64,000 nucleotides of DNA, from positions 620,001 through 684,000 of the forward strand of contig NC_061776.1 of the NCBI RefSeq assembly GCF_022458985.1, written 5' to 3'. Positions 20,340 through 31,807 of this stretch are shown here, one piece after another. Within the stretch, counting starts at the first letter, position 1, and every line of letters starts with the position of its first letter. A program made the position numbers and the translations under genes. This DNA is from Mugil cephalus. Taxonomy: Eukaryota > Chordata > Actinopteri > Mugiliformes > Mugilidae. The notes beneath the pieces are model-generated. The model saw only the letters and a program-made list of their open reading frames with translations. It did not search any database and was not told the origin of the DNA.

Positions 20340-21604
20340 GGAAGAGACATGGGTCGCTCCAAAAGAAGGAAGGTTGATGCAGAAAAACGTTGTTTTAAAG
20401 ATGAATGGACGGAGAAATTTATGTTCGTTCTTCTGCAGGCAGCTGAAAACCAGTGTGCTTCATATGCTCCAAAAACCTCACATTAATTAAAAGTGGCAAC
20501 GTGAAGCAGCACTACGAAACAAAGCACAGAGCAAAGTTTTCTCCTGAAGTCCAAGCTGAGGGCACTCAAGAAAACAAACTGCAAGCCCAGAATGACAGTT
20601 CTACCGACTCATCACGCACACATTTACAGCCCAGCAACATGCAAATGAATGTTTACTAAAGGTATCGTGGATTTTGGGGCAACACAAAAAAAATTTAGTG
20701 ATGGGACAGCGGTGAAGCATTGCTTAAATGCTGCTGCTGAGACATTATTTGAGGGGAAATGAAAAGACGACGTGAAAAAAATCAAACAAATCCCGATGTC
20801 AGCTTCAACAGCAACCAGAAAATCAGAAATATTAGCAGATGATGCACTGGCACACTCCTGGGTGTAACACCACTTGAAACACACACAAGAGGAGAGGACA
20901 TATATGCAGCAATAGAGAGGCACAGATCTGAAGCAGGTTGTCTCTGTCACCACAGATGGTGCCCCTGCCATGGTGGGAAAAGAGCGGGTGAAACAGGACA
21001 ACCCAGATCGTATTGCTTTCCACTGTCTCATCCATCAGACTGTTCTGTGAGCCACTCGATCAGAACATTTAGCTGAAGTAATGAACACAGTGATGAAACT
21101 CATCATCATTCTTTAGGGCATCCTCATCCCTACAGCTTCGCCTCATGAGAGAATTCCTGGAAGATGTTGAGGCAAATGCCAATGACCTGCTACTGCACAA
21201 CAATGTAAGGTGGCTGAGTAAGGGCAATGCACTGTGACGTTTCTGGTCTGTTCAAAAACAAATAGAAGCTTTCTTAAAGCAGGTCAACAGCCAGAGAGCA
21301 ACACAGTTTTCAAAGTTTCTGCAAGATGAGCACAAGATGGATATGGTTGCTTTTTTGGTTCACATCACATCTTTATGAGCTCAACCTAAAGCTGCAGGGC
21401 CAGAACAACTCAGTAGCTGATTTGATGACGACTGTTTCCAGAGGATGGCGCTCTTTCCAGAGGAAGCTGGACATTTTCAAGGAAGAACTTGAAGGAGAGT
21501 GTGAACACTTCCCAAAACTTAAGGAGCAGATTCAGGGTGAGAGAGATGTTTCTCCCCATATTCACTTCATAAGCAACCTGATTGAAAACTTCAGTAAAAG
21601 GTTC
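20340..21604 (+). pseudogene. hAT transposase, N-terminal and central part
   Basis: The BED-type zinc finger has the CxxC pair CFIC (codons from 20456) and HYETKH as its His pair. The catalytic-domain blocks follow in several frames: DGAPAMVG around 20950, HCLIHQ around 21025, NNVRWLSKG around 21200 and LYELNLKLQGQ around 21375. At least one stop follows almost every block (for example after LIHQTVL). The frame ends abruptly at 21604, where the retroviral element is inserted. It is not functional. Confidence 0.7.
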
Positions 21605-23571
21605 TGTAGTATATTATCTTCTTGTTTTTCTCTTCTGCTCCTTTCCTGTGTTTGGGGTTTGTATAAAGTTTGTATAAAAGACTGGGAACTCATCAGTCCA
21701 GTGTGGTGTTACCGTGTGGGGGATAAGTTGAGTGCTGGTTATGCAGCGGTAAAAGCCCAGGGAACAGGATTTGTTGTTGAGAAAGCGGAAGTGGTACTGC
21801 AGCCTGTATCAGCGCAGCTTGCTGAATTGGTGGGGTTAACTGAAGCTTGTCCTCTAAACAGATTCTACATAGGCTCATAATGTGTGTCATTTGTTTGGAT
21901 CAGTGGGGAAAAATTGAGGGTGTATAAAACAGATGGGTCTCCAATACAGCATCACACTCAGATGATGAAACGTCATGATATGATGAAACCTAAAGAACTG
22001 GCAATAGCTAAAAGTGCAGCACATAGAAGGATGTGTCAGGAGTCACTCGGGGTAATAAAGCGGCTGATGAAGCTGCAAAAGCAGTGACAGGAGCTGAGAA
22101 GTTGGGTAAAGTTTTCTTGGTCACACATGGAGTAGATTTGGAGGATGAGATTACATTGAAAGATGTGGTCTTGGATTTCGGGGCACCATATTTGCTTGAG
22201 CGAATCGTTTGTCAACTTAGCAGAAATGATGCTCAGTCAGTTGTCAAGTTTCTGCAGGTTTCTTTAGGTTTTTCTATGTTTCTGTGCGGAGAGGTCATAA
22301 GCAGATGGGGACTTCCTGATTGAGTATCTTCAGATAACAGGAAGGAGTTTGTGAATAAAATTGTGGAATTGATTTGACCAAAATTGGGGATTAAAGTAGG
22401 TCTAAATGGGGTCTAAATGGGTCTAAATCGGATAGTAGGTTATGATGTGCCTGTAATGTTTGCAAAGATGCTGCTGTGCTGTCTTTTCTCCTCCTAGAAG
22501 GATACTGAAGGAAGATTGTTGCGAGAAGCTGGATGTTCAGGGATCTGAAGGTTCTGGAGAGAATCAGACACCTGACTATGGATGACAAGAGGGGACTGAA
22601 GGACCCTGACCAAGGACACTGTGATGAAGCGTTGCAGTGCCAGTGGGACTCGAAGTGGGGAAAGAATCACAGTGCAACATATTATAGTCTTGTCAATATT
22701 GAAAGTTTGTTGCAGTGTGTATCATTGATATGGATTTGTTAAGAAGGTGGATGTATTGGAACCTCAGTTGTTTTCTTTTCTTTTTCGGGGTGTTTAGGGA
22801 AAATGATGTCAGGTAGGGAGAGATCCAATGGAGGGTCCGATGGGTCGACCAGCCTGATGTTGGATATGGTTTTGATTTATTTTCTGAGGTATCCATATAT
22901 ATATGTACTCTGCTTAAGATATGTCTCTGTATAGATTGTAGAAATCCTTTTTTTAGTAGGTTTGGAGTACTACTGTGTGGTCGCCTTAGACAGAGGGGCC
23001 GTGAGAGAATTTCCTGTCCAGACGGAAAGATGGACATTTTAAGAAAGATGACTGCCTGATAGGTTTTTGCTCTCACACTCCATGAATTTGTTGTATTGTC
23101 AAGGGTTGTGCTGTAACTGGCACTGTAAGAAGAACATATCTTTATGCTATAACAGTGAATATGTTTGTATTTTTTGATGGTCGAGACTCTAGGAGCCTGG
23201 AAGGGGGAATGTAGTATATTATCTTCCTGTTTTTCTCTTCTGTCCCTTTCCTGTGTTTGGGGTTTGTGAAGTTTGTATAAGGTTTAAAGGTCAAAAGGTC
23301 ATTTGCCAGATGCCAGCTCGTAAAACTAACTAGACGTGAGGACATACGTTTTGTTTGTGTATGGGGGTTCTTGGCATGACCATCCTATATAAGGTGACTG
23401 TGGGAGCTGAATGAGAGAGAGGATTCAACGATTGGCCAGAAGCTCTCTCAGATTCGGCTGAGTTTTTGACATTGTTCTTACTTGTTAATAAACCTTTTTA
23501 AATGCAAGATAAGACTTGTCAGTGGTGATCACTTCTTTCTTCAGCACACTTCAGCATATCAATATACAACA
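21605..23571 (+). mobile_element. Endogenous retrovirus, internally deleted, with 4-bp target duplication
   Basis: Target duplication GTTC at 21601-21604 and 23572-23575. The left LTR survives only for its first ~75 bp (from TGTAGTATATTATC) and is followed by decayed pol-derived fragments (RNase H and integrase-like pieces at about 21690-22400) with stops and frameshifts. Gag and env are not recognisable. A polypurine tract (about 23200-23209) precedes a complete 3' LTR. The 4-bp duplication and pol fragments suggest a gamma/epsilon-type retrovirus. It is defective. Confidence 0.75.
23210..23571 (+). repeat. 3' LTR of the endogenous retrovirus (362 bp)
   Basis: It starts TGTAGTATATT and ends ATATACAACA. 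It has a TATA-like TATATAAG at 23386-23393 and a polyadenylation signal AATAAA at 23487-23492. Its first part matches 21605-21680. Confidence 0.8.
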
Positions 23572-23575
23572 GTTC

Positions 23576-24160
23576 AACAGCTTCTGCCTTGGGACGCAGC
23601 ACCTCCTGCTGATCTAGAATCCTTTCCTCAACAGAAATGTCAGAGGATTTTCAAAGGAGGTGGCACAGACATTCAAGTGGGCACATGCAGCATCTCTACA
23701 GCTTGAGCTCACTGATCTGCAAGGAAATGCTGCATTAAAGGAGCGTTTTGAGGCAACTGACCCTGCTACCTTCTGGCTACAGACTGTGTCTGAGAGTGTG
23801 TTTCCCGGCCTAACTAAGGTAGTGCTGCACACCTTGACCATGTTTGGATCTACTTACAGCTGTGAGTCAGCTTTTTCCACCATGAACATCATCAAAAACA
23901 AGTACCGTTCTAGGCTGAGCAATAGCCACTTGGATGTCTGCATGAGAATGGCCCTGACTACATTCAAACCAAGATTTAAATCACTGGCAGAGCAGCCACA
24001 TGCCCATTTTCTCATTAAAAGAAAAAGAATAATCAAAAGGGGAAGGTGGTGTCCAAGCTCTGTTTTCATTTTTTTCCCCCTAAAGGAGCAATTTCTTATT
24101 TATTGTTTTCTTAAGACGTTGACCTGTAAGTTTTCTAGGCTGGGACCTCTTTAATTCAAG
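23576..24160 (+). pseudogene. hAT transposase, C-terminal dimerisation part
   Basis: An open frame at 23660-24154 contains FWLQTVSESVFPGLTKVVL, a FGSTYSCESAFSTMN block and KYRSRLSNSHLDVCMRMALT, the hAT C-terminal dimerisation signature. It continues the frame cut at 21604 by the retroviral insertion. It is followed by A/T-rich 3' sequence up to the right end of the transposon. Confidence 0.8.
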
Positions 24161-24569
24161 AAAAATGTTTTGTCAGTTCGTCTTGTTTTGTCCCTAAAAG
24201 AGACACTTTTGGATTTATTATTTCCTGAAGATGTGACTTGAAGTGTGTTTCTTTAGACTGGGACCTCTTTAATTTAAGAGAAAAAAATCGTGATTATTCT
24301 GAGGTTTCTGTTTTCTTTATTCTGAAATAACGGCCTTAAATTTATTTGTGTACTACTTATTTGTGGTAAAGTAGATAGTTTCCTACATTGACAATGCATA
24401 TTATTGAAACCATATGAAAATGTGAATATAGGGGTAGGCTAGACACAATAATACAACATAAGCTGGACTTCGGTTCGGACCTTTTACATGGAGGAAATGT
24501 TAGTAACTGGACCTCGGTGCCTTTTAATTGAATACCCCTGTTCTAGTGTGACCTGCCTTGGTCCAACAA

Positions 24570-24742
24570 TGGAGAGAAGAACAGAAAGTGGACATTCAGT
24601 AAATATGTGTCTGAAGCAGAGCTGCTCTGGACGCAAGAAGAATCTGACTGAACTCTGGCTCCACCCACTGATGATGAGATGAACCAATCAGATTGTTGGT
24701 GTGTTCATGTTGATGTTGAGGAGAAGGGCTGTGCAGCAGAGA
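24570..24742 (+). repeat. V7 upstream block shared with V5
   Basis: Near-copy of 17993-18166, with CCAAT at 24684-24688. Its left boundary lies about 30 bp beyond the hAT right end. Confidence 0.8.
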
Positions 24743-24830
24743 GGCTGCTTCATTCTGCTGCAGTGGAAGAACATTGTTCATCTGCTGTCTGACTAACCCC
24801 ACCTCTAACCCTAAGACAACAACTAAAGAA

Positions 24831-25431
24831 ATGTTGCTTTACATCTTTTTACTTTGCTCTCATATCATAGGTGAGTGGTAGAACACACATGAAAATCTCT
24901 TTCAATATTCATGATCCAGAAAATCAGAGCACATCATTTCTGTCATCATTTTGTTACCTTGTAAAAACACCTTCTATGGTTCAAACAATGATGAGTGAAA
25001 ATCCTGTTTAATCTCCATCTGTGTGTCTGACCCTCTGGCTAGGTAACTTAAAGCTGCTGATTGTTGTCCTTGAATCAATCATCTTTATTGATTCATCTCT
25101 TCCTCTGCATGTTCTGTTCTTCCCCAGAGTGTAAAGGAGAAGACAAAGTGATGCAGACACCAGGAGATGTCATTGCTACTGAAGGAGACACTCTCACACT
25201 CGGCTGTACTTTTCAGACCAGTGACACAACTCCAACATTGTTCTGGTACAAACAAGAAGAAAATAGTTTCCCAAAGTACATTTTGCGCCGTAATAACTAT
25301 GGAGGAGATGACAATTCTCCAGATTTCCCTAAAGACAGATTTGATGCTGAGCTCAAAGACAAATCAGTTCCTCTGAAGATCCAGAAGCTTCATGTGTCTG
25401 ACTCTGCTGTGTACTACTGTGCTTTGAGGCC
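24831..25431 (+). CDS. TRA/TRD V segment V7: family B-like leader joined to a family A V exon
   Basis: Leader exon 24831-24870 encodes [13 protein letters not shown] plus one base (donor GTGAGT), close to the family B leader. The intron begins with sequence unique to V7. From about 25048 it becomes the family A intron, with the family A acceptor at 25127. V exon 25128-25431 is [51 protein letters not shown]. The phase-1 junction matches on both sides, so the hybrid should splice and encode a full chain. Promoter region shared with V5. A leftover acceptor-like CTGGCTAG just before the breakpoint would lead to a stop if used. Confidence 0.92.
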
Positions 25432-25469
25432 CACAGTGACAGGAAACACCAAAACTCTGAACAAAAACC
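25432..25469 (+). other. V7 RSS (22-bp spacer)
   Basis: Heptamer CACAGTG 25432-25438, nonamer ACAAAAACC 25461-25469. Confidence 0.95.
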
Positions 25470-25510
25470 TTTGGAGCAAAGACAACACAATACTCCAAAA
25501 CATCCACTAG

Positions 25511-26242
25511 AGGGTGCTACACTCTGTTCTTCTTCTATGGTTGGTTAGGATACAGTGTGCTCTAGAATCATTGCACACAGGGAACAATTCAGACTCTGTG
25601 GTATAAAGGAGACCAACATTTCCAATACAGAAGTTACTTTCCACCTGCAACATGATTCTCCATCAGAAACACTATATATGTTATTATCAGGGAACAAACA
25701 GCAACAGGTAACAGAAACTAGTTAGGACTGAACAGAGACTAAAAGAAATTCTTTTAGCAACATAATCCATCTTAATAGGTTGTAACACAGCATCATAGCC
25801 AGAAGAACACTGTTCAAATAATGGAAGACAATCAGCTACAATGATTTTAGACTGAGAACCACCAGTGTCACATCAGATGAACACAGGATTCTGGTCCTGT
25901 TGAACCACAGTGAAGACACGAAACCATCCAGAATAAAAGGTTTGAAACATGGATCTGGTTCATCAACATCGTTGCTAAAAATCATCAATCTACTTTGAAC
26001 CAGTTCAAACCCATGTTCATTCATTTTTTTTTTAGGTCAAAGAGACGTGACAGCAATGATGTGACCAGTTCATGATGGAGGTTCTGATAAGTAGGAGGAC
26101 TCCACCCTCTCCCCCTCACTGATAATGGGAGGTATTGCTCCTTCGTCCTCCTCATGGGATCAACAATCATCTCTTTGTTTTTCCTGCATTTAGGGAGAAA
26201 TTATTTCCTGACACCAGAAAAATAGATAGTAGAACCTTCCAC
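25511..26242. other. V7 3' flank and unassigned DNA
   Basis: The first ~60 bp (TTCTTCTATGGTTGGTTAGG and on) match the flanks of V8, V12 and 61640. The rest shows nothing recognised. Confidence 0.4.
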
Positions 26243-26377
26243 AGGACCAGGGTTATCAGGGATCTCTGCAGGACCAGGGTTATCAGGACCCTCTGCAGGA
26301 CCCGGGTTATCAGGACCCTCTGCAGGACCCGGGTTATCAGGACCCTCTGCAGGACCCGGGTTATCAGGACCCTCTAC
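26243..26377. repeat. 27-bp minisatellite, five copies
   Basis: Units at 26243, 26270, 26297, 26324 and 26351, each starting AGGACC(A/C)GGGTTATCAGG. The last three are almost identical. A 97-codon open frame across it is a by-product of the unit being a multiple of three. Confidence 0.95.
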
Positions 26378-27427
26378 TACACAACCTCTTCAAACCGTTT
26401 CCTGAACAGTTCATCCATCACTCAGTGACTGGATCTGAAGCACAAGACACTTTTAATTGATCTGATTTCTCCTGCACCTTGTTTTAGTCTCTTGGTTTAT
26501 ATTTCTTTTCATTCATTGTTTATAATAACGTAGAACCAATAAGAATTCACTGAGTCTTTACTGTACATATGACAATAAACATGTTGAACGTAGAAATCAA
26601 AACCATAATCAGGGAGTGTTTGATTCATCATTGAACTAGAGTCCAGAACTGTTTGCATTGGATCCTCCATGAATCTCCTCCTCAGACATCCAGTTCTTAA
26701 ATGACTGAGGTCATGGTGTCAAGCTGAGAAGACCATGATCTGAGTCTTGATCCCACTGATCATTTCTGTCAGTCAGTGCTGGTCAGTGTTGGACTCATTC
26801 AACGCTGCAGTAATGTCTGGTTAGAAAGCCACATCTAAAAGCTGTGCAGGGTCATCCACTCCAACTCTGCACCTCTTGGAGAAAAGACGAGCTCCACTCC
26901 AACTGTTAGACCTCAGAGATTTCCTCCTCACATTGAAGTGTTAAAGGATCTCAGTGTGGAAGCTTCAACCTTCTCCAGCTGAGACCTGAAGGTTCAGTGA
27001 TGTAGACTTCTGCCATGAACAGACTGACCTGCTGTCACTGCTTTGTCCCGGACTGGACCCATGTCAATAGTCTGAACACATGTGATGGATGGTTCTAAAG
27101 AGTGTCTCTGATTCACTGCTTCTCCATCAAGAGGACGAGTCATCAAACGAGATCAACCAGTTTATAACAAACACATTTTAAACTGTTCACAGCTTCATCC
27201 TCAACTCATTATACACAAATGAGTTTTCCACATTCACTTCTTCCTCCAGTCACCTGTCCACACTGATATGACTGAAGCATCACTGTCATTTCTAAAACTT
27301 CCATCAGCCTGAATGGAAACAGGCCACAGCAAGAGGAGGAGCTACACAACAGAATATGAAAGACTTCACTTTGGAACTGAAGAGCTGCTGTGTTCTCTCT
27401 ATTGTTCATTCAGTACAAGTGAAAATA
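26378..27427. other. V8 upstream region
   Basis: The 3' end of an interspersed repeat (ATATGACAATAAACATG, about 26570) is followed by single-copy sequence. From about 27290 it matches the V14 upstream region (46630 on) and probably carries the promoter. Confidence 0.5.
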
Positions 27428-27891
27428 ATGTTCCTGCTTTTCATTTGGATGATGATGGTCTCCTTTCAAACTGGTAAGTCATCAAAAGATGGAGCCAGAT
27501 GGAAAAGGAGATAATACACATGAAAAACATTCTGATGTTTAAAAGTCAATAATTTCAAACAACTGAACTAAGTTTAAAGATAGAGAATTAAAATCCAAAT
27601 GTCTCTGTTGTTTTCAGGATCCTCTGAGGATGTACTGACACCATTTAAAGATGTAGTGATGGGTTTGGAAGGAGACACTGTGACTCTCTCCTGCAACTAT
27701 TCAGCCTCTATCAGAAACCTCTTCTGGTACCAACAGAAGTCCAGTTCATCTCCACAGTTTCTCATCGCAGATTATTCAGAGAAAATAGAAAGGTTGAATT
27801 TAAATCATGACAAACAAACAAAGGCGTTTCATCTGGAGATCTCCTCTGCTGCAGTGACAGACTCTGCTGTGTACTACTGTGCTCTGAGGCC
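27428..27891 (+). CDS. TRA/TRD V segment V8 (family D), apparently functional coding region
   Basis: Leader exon 27428-27473 encodes MFLLFIWMMMVSFQT plus one base (donor GTAAGT). The acceptor TTGTTTTCAG ends at 27617. V exon 27618-27891 has GSSEDVLTPFKDVVMGLEG, VTLSCNY, LFWYQQKSSSSPQFLI, a short CDR2-FR3 and [18 protein letters not shown], ending CALR. It is nearly the same as V14. It carries a variant nonamer and lacks the usual 3' flank. Confidence 0.92.
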
Positions 27892-27929
27892 CACAGTGAC
27901 AGGAAACACCAAAACTCTGAACACAAACC
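27892..27929 (+). other. V8 RSS with variant nonamer
   Basis: Heptamer CACAGTG 27892-27898, 22-bp spacer, nonamer ACACAAACC 27921-27929 (A to C at its fourth base). The flank after CATCCACT lacks the TAGAGGGAGCC found elsewhere. Confidence 0.9.
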
Positions 27930-27959
27930 TTTGGAGCAAAGACAACACAACACTCCACA

Positions 27960-28527
27960 ACATCCACTGTTCAACTTGTATGGTTGGTTAGGATACAGTC
28001 TGCTCTAGATTCATTGTAGAGGTGATAGAACATCAACATCCTCACTATGTTAAATGGACACATGGTCAGAACCATGTGTCTAAAGCTGGTGAGAGAAACG
28101 TCCATAAACCATGGAAACGTTAAAAAAAACTAGTCTGTGTGAGGACGAAATGTTGTGTATTGTGTAAATGTGTCTTCTCTACTCTCTGATAGTAGTTAAA
28201 CATTGTGATCAGTGGTGTTGAATGCAGCTCTATCTAACATAGAGCTCCAGGTTCTAAGTGTCAGTGTTCACATCACAACTGAATCAAACTCATCATCGTG
28301 GAAATTTAGATAAAAACTAAATTGAGGAAGTTTCTGTCCAAACAAGGTTCAGAAAATCTCCACTAAGTCAGATCACCACTCTTTAGAGCTGTGCTAAGCT
28401 CAATGAACTAGTCTCCTCCTACTGACTGACTGACTGCAGCTGTGAACATCAGACAAAACACAACTCACACAACCACTCACAACTAACTGACACTGAACAT
28501 CAGTTCCAACAGTTCACGTCTGTCAAC
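27960..28527. other. V8-V9 intergenic region
   Basis: The first ~80 bp are the flank type shared with V12, then unassigned sequence. The last ~100 bp are presumably the V9 promoter. No other gene is seen. Confidence 0.4.
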
Positions 28528-29125
28528 ATGGAAAAACTAGCTGTGATTCTGGTCTGTTCAGCTCTCGTAGGTACGTATGTTTCTGACAACAACACCTGGA
28601 ACACAAAGACACTTTCAAAGCATTACTCGTCCACTTTGGATTTTCTTGGAGCTGGAGTTCAATGTTGAACATTTGACACATTCTACATTACAAAGATGTG
28701 ACGAGTTCATCACTAAGAACTGTTGACGACACTGTTAGCAGCATCACTGAGTCTTTCAAAGGATGGACATGTGACTGTGGAACAGGACTGTAGATATAAC
28801 ATGTTGTTTCATCTCTAGGTCACAGCTTGGAAGATGATATTACTGCCATCAGAGCTGAAGTGTTTTCATCAGAGGGCAGTAGTGTTACTCTGTCCTGTAA
28901 CTATTCAGTTATAGCTGATAATCTCCAGTGGTATCGACAGGATCCTGGATCAGCTCCTCAGTTCCTTCTATTGATCACTGATACAAAAGATCCCAATGTG
29001 GTGACAGCAACACCTCCACACCCTGGACTGACTGCTAAACTGAACCAGGAGAGAAATGGAGTCGACCTGGAGATCTCCTCTGCTGCAGTGTCTGACTCTG
29101 CTGTGTACTACTGTGCTCTGAGGCC
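28528..29125 (+). CDS. TRA/TRD V segment V9 (single-member family), apparently functional
   Basis: Leader exon 28528-28570 encodes MEKLAVILVCSALV plus one base (donor GTACGT). The acceptor CATCTCTAG ends at 28818. V exon 28819-29125 has GHSLEDDITAIRAEVFSSEG, VTLSCNY, LQWYRQDPGSAPQFLL, a long CDR2-FR3 with [29 protein letters not shown] and CALR. The DITAIRAE opening is typical of teleost TRAV as I know them. The 3' flank is of the V3/V13 type. Confidence 0.93.
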
Positions 29126-29163
29126 CACAGTGACAGGAAACACCAAAACTCTGAACAAAAACC
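29126..29163 (+). other. V9 RSS (22-bp spacer)
   Basis: Heptamer CACAGTG 29126-29132, nonamer ACAAAAACC 29155-29163. Confidence 0.95.
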
Positions 29164-29209
29164 TTTGGAGCAATGACAACACAATACTCCACAACATCCA
29201 CTAGAGGGA

Positions 29210-30420
29210 GCCATGCAGCAGTAAAACCAGTCTGAGCTCTAAAGACCACTAGATTCTATCTATAATAGTGTTGTTCCATGTGATTGTTTTGAAACCAGGC
29301 TTAGAACAATGTGTTTCCTATTAGTGTTTTACTGGTGAGACAAAGAACAGGGTGGAGGTGTGGATGCAATCAGACTACATCCATTTCTGTACTCATCCAT
29401 CCTACAAGTAACAAATACATCAAGTAATTTTCCAGCATCACGTTGAGACAGGATGTTCCTAGTTGTGACAATATTGTTGAAGTTAAAGAGGGCAGTCCTG
29501 GTCACTTGTTTTATGAATGAAAGAACATATTCTGGTCAAATAGAACTTCAAGATTCCTCACAGTAGAACTGGAGGCCAAGCTAATGCCATCCAGAGAAAC
29601 TGTCTGATTAGATGTGAAGTGTTTAGAGACAAACACAATCACATCTGTTTTGTTTCCAGGTACAAAGTTCCAAGTTCTCCAATCCTTTATGCTTTGAGTT
29701 GAACTAACTGTTCAGTTTCATCTGGATTCATAGATAAATATAGCTGGGTGTCATCTGCATAGCGATGGGTTTGAGGGGTGTTTCCTCAGTTAATCACAAC
29801 AACATGTTGGAGTCTTAGTAAAATATTGTGATCAATGTATCAAATGCAGCTCTGAGATCAGCAGGATGAGTATAGAGACAAGTTCATTGAGACAATGAGG
29901 AGATGATTAGTAACTTTAACTAAAACCTGACTGAAAGTCCTCCAACAAACCATTCCTTCTCAAATGGCCACATGATTGATTTAGATTGATTGATCAGTCT
30001 TTTCATCAATTTCAGAGACATGTCATTTTAAGCATGGATGTTGAATGTGACTGAGTTGGCACTAAAGCAGTTTTCCAGCAGTCATTCCCTGCAGAGCGGA
30101 TAAAATGTGTTGATATTGCTGAGGCAGTTTTAGTTGGCACTGATGAGGATCTACATTTCAGTGGCCGCATCAAAGCTGCATCACAATCATCATCATGGCA
30201 TCTGAGAACTAAATTAAAATGACAAACTTTGAGTCCCAGCGAGATTTAGAAAAGCTGCTTCAGGCTTTTATTTATTGTAGGTTGGACGACTGTAATAAAC
30301 TCCGTCCTGTCCACCATAACAACACAAAAAGAACACTGCAAGTCATTCACAATGCTGCTGCTAAAACACCAAATCTTAAATCTTTTCACTGTATTCAGCT
30401 AAATATACAGATGTTATTGT
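29210..30420. repeat. V9 3' flank with L2-like LINE debris, duplicated at 44665-45740
   Basis: It contains a minus-strand RT remnant (an HRYADDTQLYL-type block read from about 29770) and, from about 30230 on the + strand, a RT C-terminal remnant (QAFIYCRLDDCNKL). The whole block, debris included, is repeated after V13 with small deletions. Confidence 0.7.
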
Positions 30421-31323
30421 GTAAATGTGTATTCTCTACTCTCTGATGTTGACAAACAGGTGAAGGACACTCTGCCAAAGGCCACAGAAAAGAAAGTGCA
30501 TGACCTGAATCCAGGTGATACTGCTGACCACAGAGACAGCTGGAAAAGTTTGCTGCAGACGGGTTCGTGAACCTTTACATATTTCAACTAAGCCACAGTA
30601 ACTTGACAAGCTCCAACAAAGTGACAGGTGAGCTGAAGACTTGAGTCACCACAGGTTAGAGACAGTTCTCATTCTCTCCATTCCATCCAACACATCAGTC
30701 AGGGGGGAGGAGTGCTGATAGTGATTTGTCTTCTCTCCAAGCTCTAATATATGCCAAGAGTGATGAAGGACTGGTGATGGAGAGGTGAGCTCTCCTGTGG
30801 TCCAACGATGGAATGTCCAAGACCATGGCATTCCTTCTGCTCATGATCATCTTTGTCCTGACAATCTGATGGGATGAAAAACACTTGAACGAGCAGAATA
30901 ATGTCATAGAAAATCAACAAAAGCATGCACAATAAAATAAATCCCAGGAATGTTTGTGTGTCCTCAGTTTACCTGTTAACAGATATTAAAGAGGTCGTAC
31001 TGTAGCAGGTTCACAACAACCAGAAGCTTTTATATGTTTGGGAACAAAGTGAATCTGCACCAGGTGTAAAACAGGAAACAAGTCACCTGAAACTTCCAAT
31101 GACGACTCCATCCAAGAGCAGTTCTACTAGGAAAGGAGAGCAGCACACAGATGTGCTGAGGGTAAAGTTGTCAGCAGGGGGAATAACACAGGGCTGTGAA
31201 TGAGTCCTGTCATGATCAGGCTCCTCCTTCTAATCCACCAATTTAGCGTTGATGAAGACTCAACAGAGAGATCCCAGCCTTCTTTCTACTTGCTGTAGCT
31301 CACAGTTACTCCCCACTGCAGAT
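30421..31323. other. Unassigned stretch before V10
   Basis: No domain was recognised on either strand. The last ~100 bp before 31324 are presumably the V10 promoter. Confidence 0.35.
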
Positions 31324-31769
31324 ATGAAGCCTCTGTTCATCTCAGTGCTGCTGGCTGCTCTGTGCCTTGGTATGAACACAGCTCTGTTTCTTTGATATCA
31401 ATCCAACACTGACATGATTCTTTAACAGCACACTGATACTGTTTGTTGGTGTTTGACAGAATGCAGAACACAAAAAGACAACGTGCTGCAACCAGTAGGA
31501 GATAAGACTGCTGCTGAAGGAGAGACTCTAACACTTGGCTGTCTATATAACAGCAGTACAACAAGTAATTATCTCTACTGGTACAAACAGGATGGAAACA
31601 ACAGCCCCAAGTTCATCCTGAGTCGTGTTCAACAAGATGAAGGGAACACAGCAGATGAGTTCAGGGAGAGATTTTCATCTACACTGGATTCCACCATCAG
31701 ATCAGTTCCTCTGAAGATCCAGAAGCTTCATGTGTCTGACTCTGCTGTGTACTACTGTGCTCTGAGGCC
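31324..31769 (+). CDS. TRA/TRD V segment V10 (family A relative), apparently functional
   Basis: Leader exon 31324-31369 encodes MKPLFISVLLAALCL plus one base (donor GTATGA). The intron is the shortest here (90 bp) and its acceptor GTTTGACAG ends at 31459. V exon 31460-31769 has [67 protein letters not shown] and CALR. It resembles family A at the 3' end and in overall plan but is clearly diverged in the body. It heads the V10-V11 cassette. Confidence 0.93.
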
Positions 31770-31807
31770 CACAGTGACAGGAAACACCAAAACTCTGAAC
31801 AAAAACC
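31770..31807 (+). other. V10 RSS (22-bp spacer)
   Basis: Heptamer CACAGTG 31770-31776, nonamer ACAAAAACC 31799-31807. Confidence 0.95.

Larger units (their letters stand above)
20108..24540 (+). mobile_element. hAT-superfamily transposon (ZBED5/GTF2IRD2-type transposase), split by a retroviral insertion
   Basis: Transposase remnants in + strand order: BED zinc finger near 20456-20545, a VTTDGAPAMVG block and an FHCLIHQ block near 20940-21040, an LLLHNNVRWLSKG block near 21185-21225, and the hAT dimerisation domain at 23760-23990. The right end reads TTGAATACCCCTG at about 24528-24540. The left end near 20108 is only weakly similar. Stops and frameshifts occur throughout. Confidence 0.75.

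Noticed and set aside
26243-26377. Possible CRISPR-like array
   Set aside because: Units are directly adjacent without unique spacers, and the genome is vertebrate.
26135-26428. 97-codon ORF with RTRVIRTLC repeats
   Set aside because: It arises from the 27-bp minisatellite. No other coding evidence.
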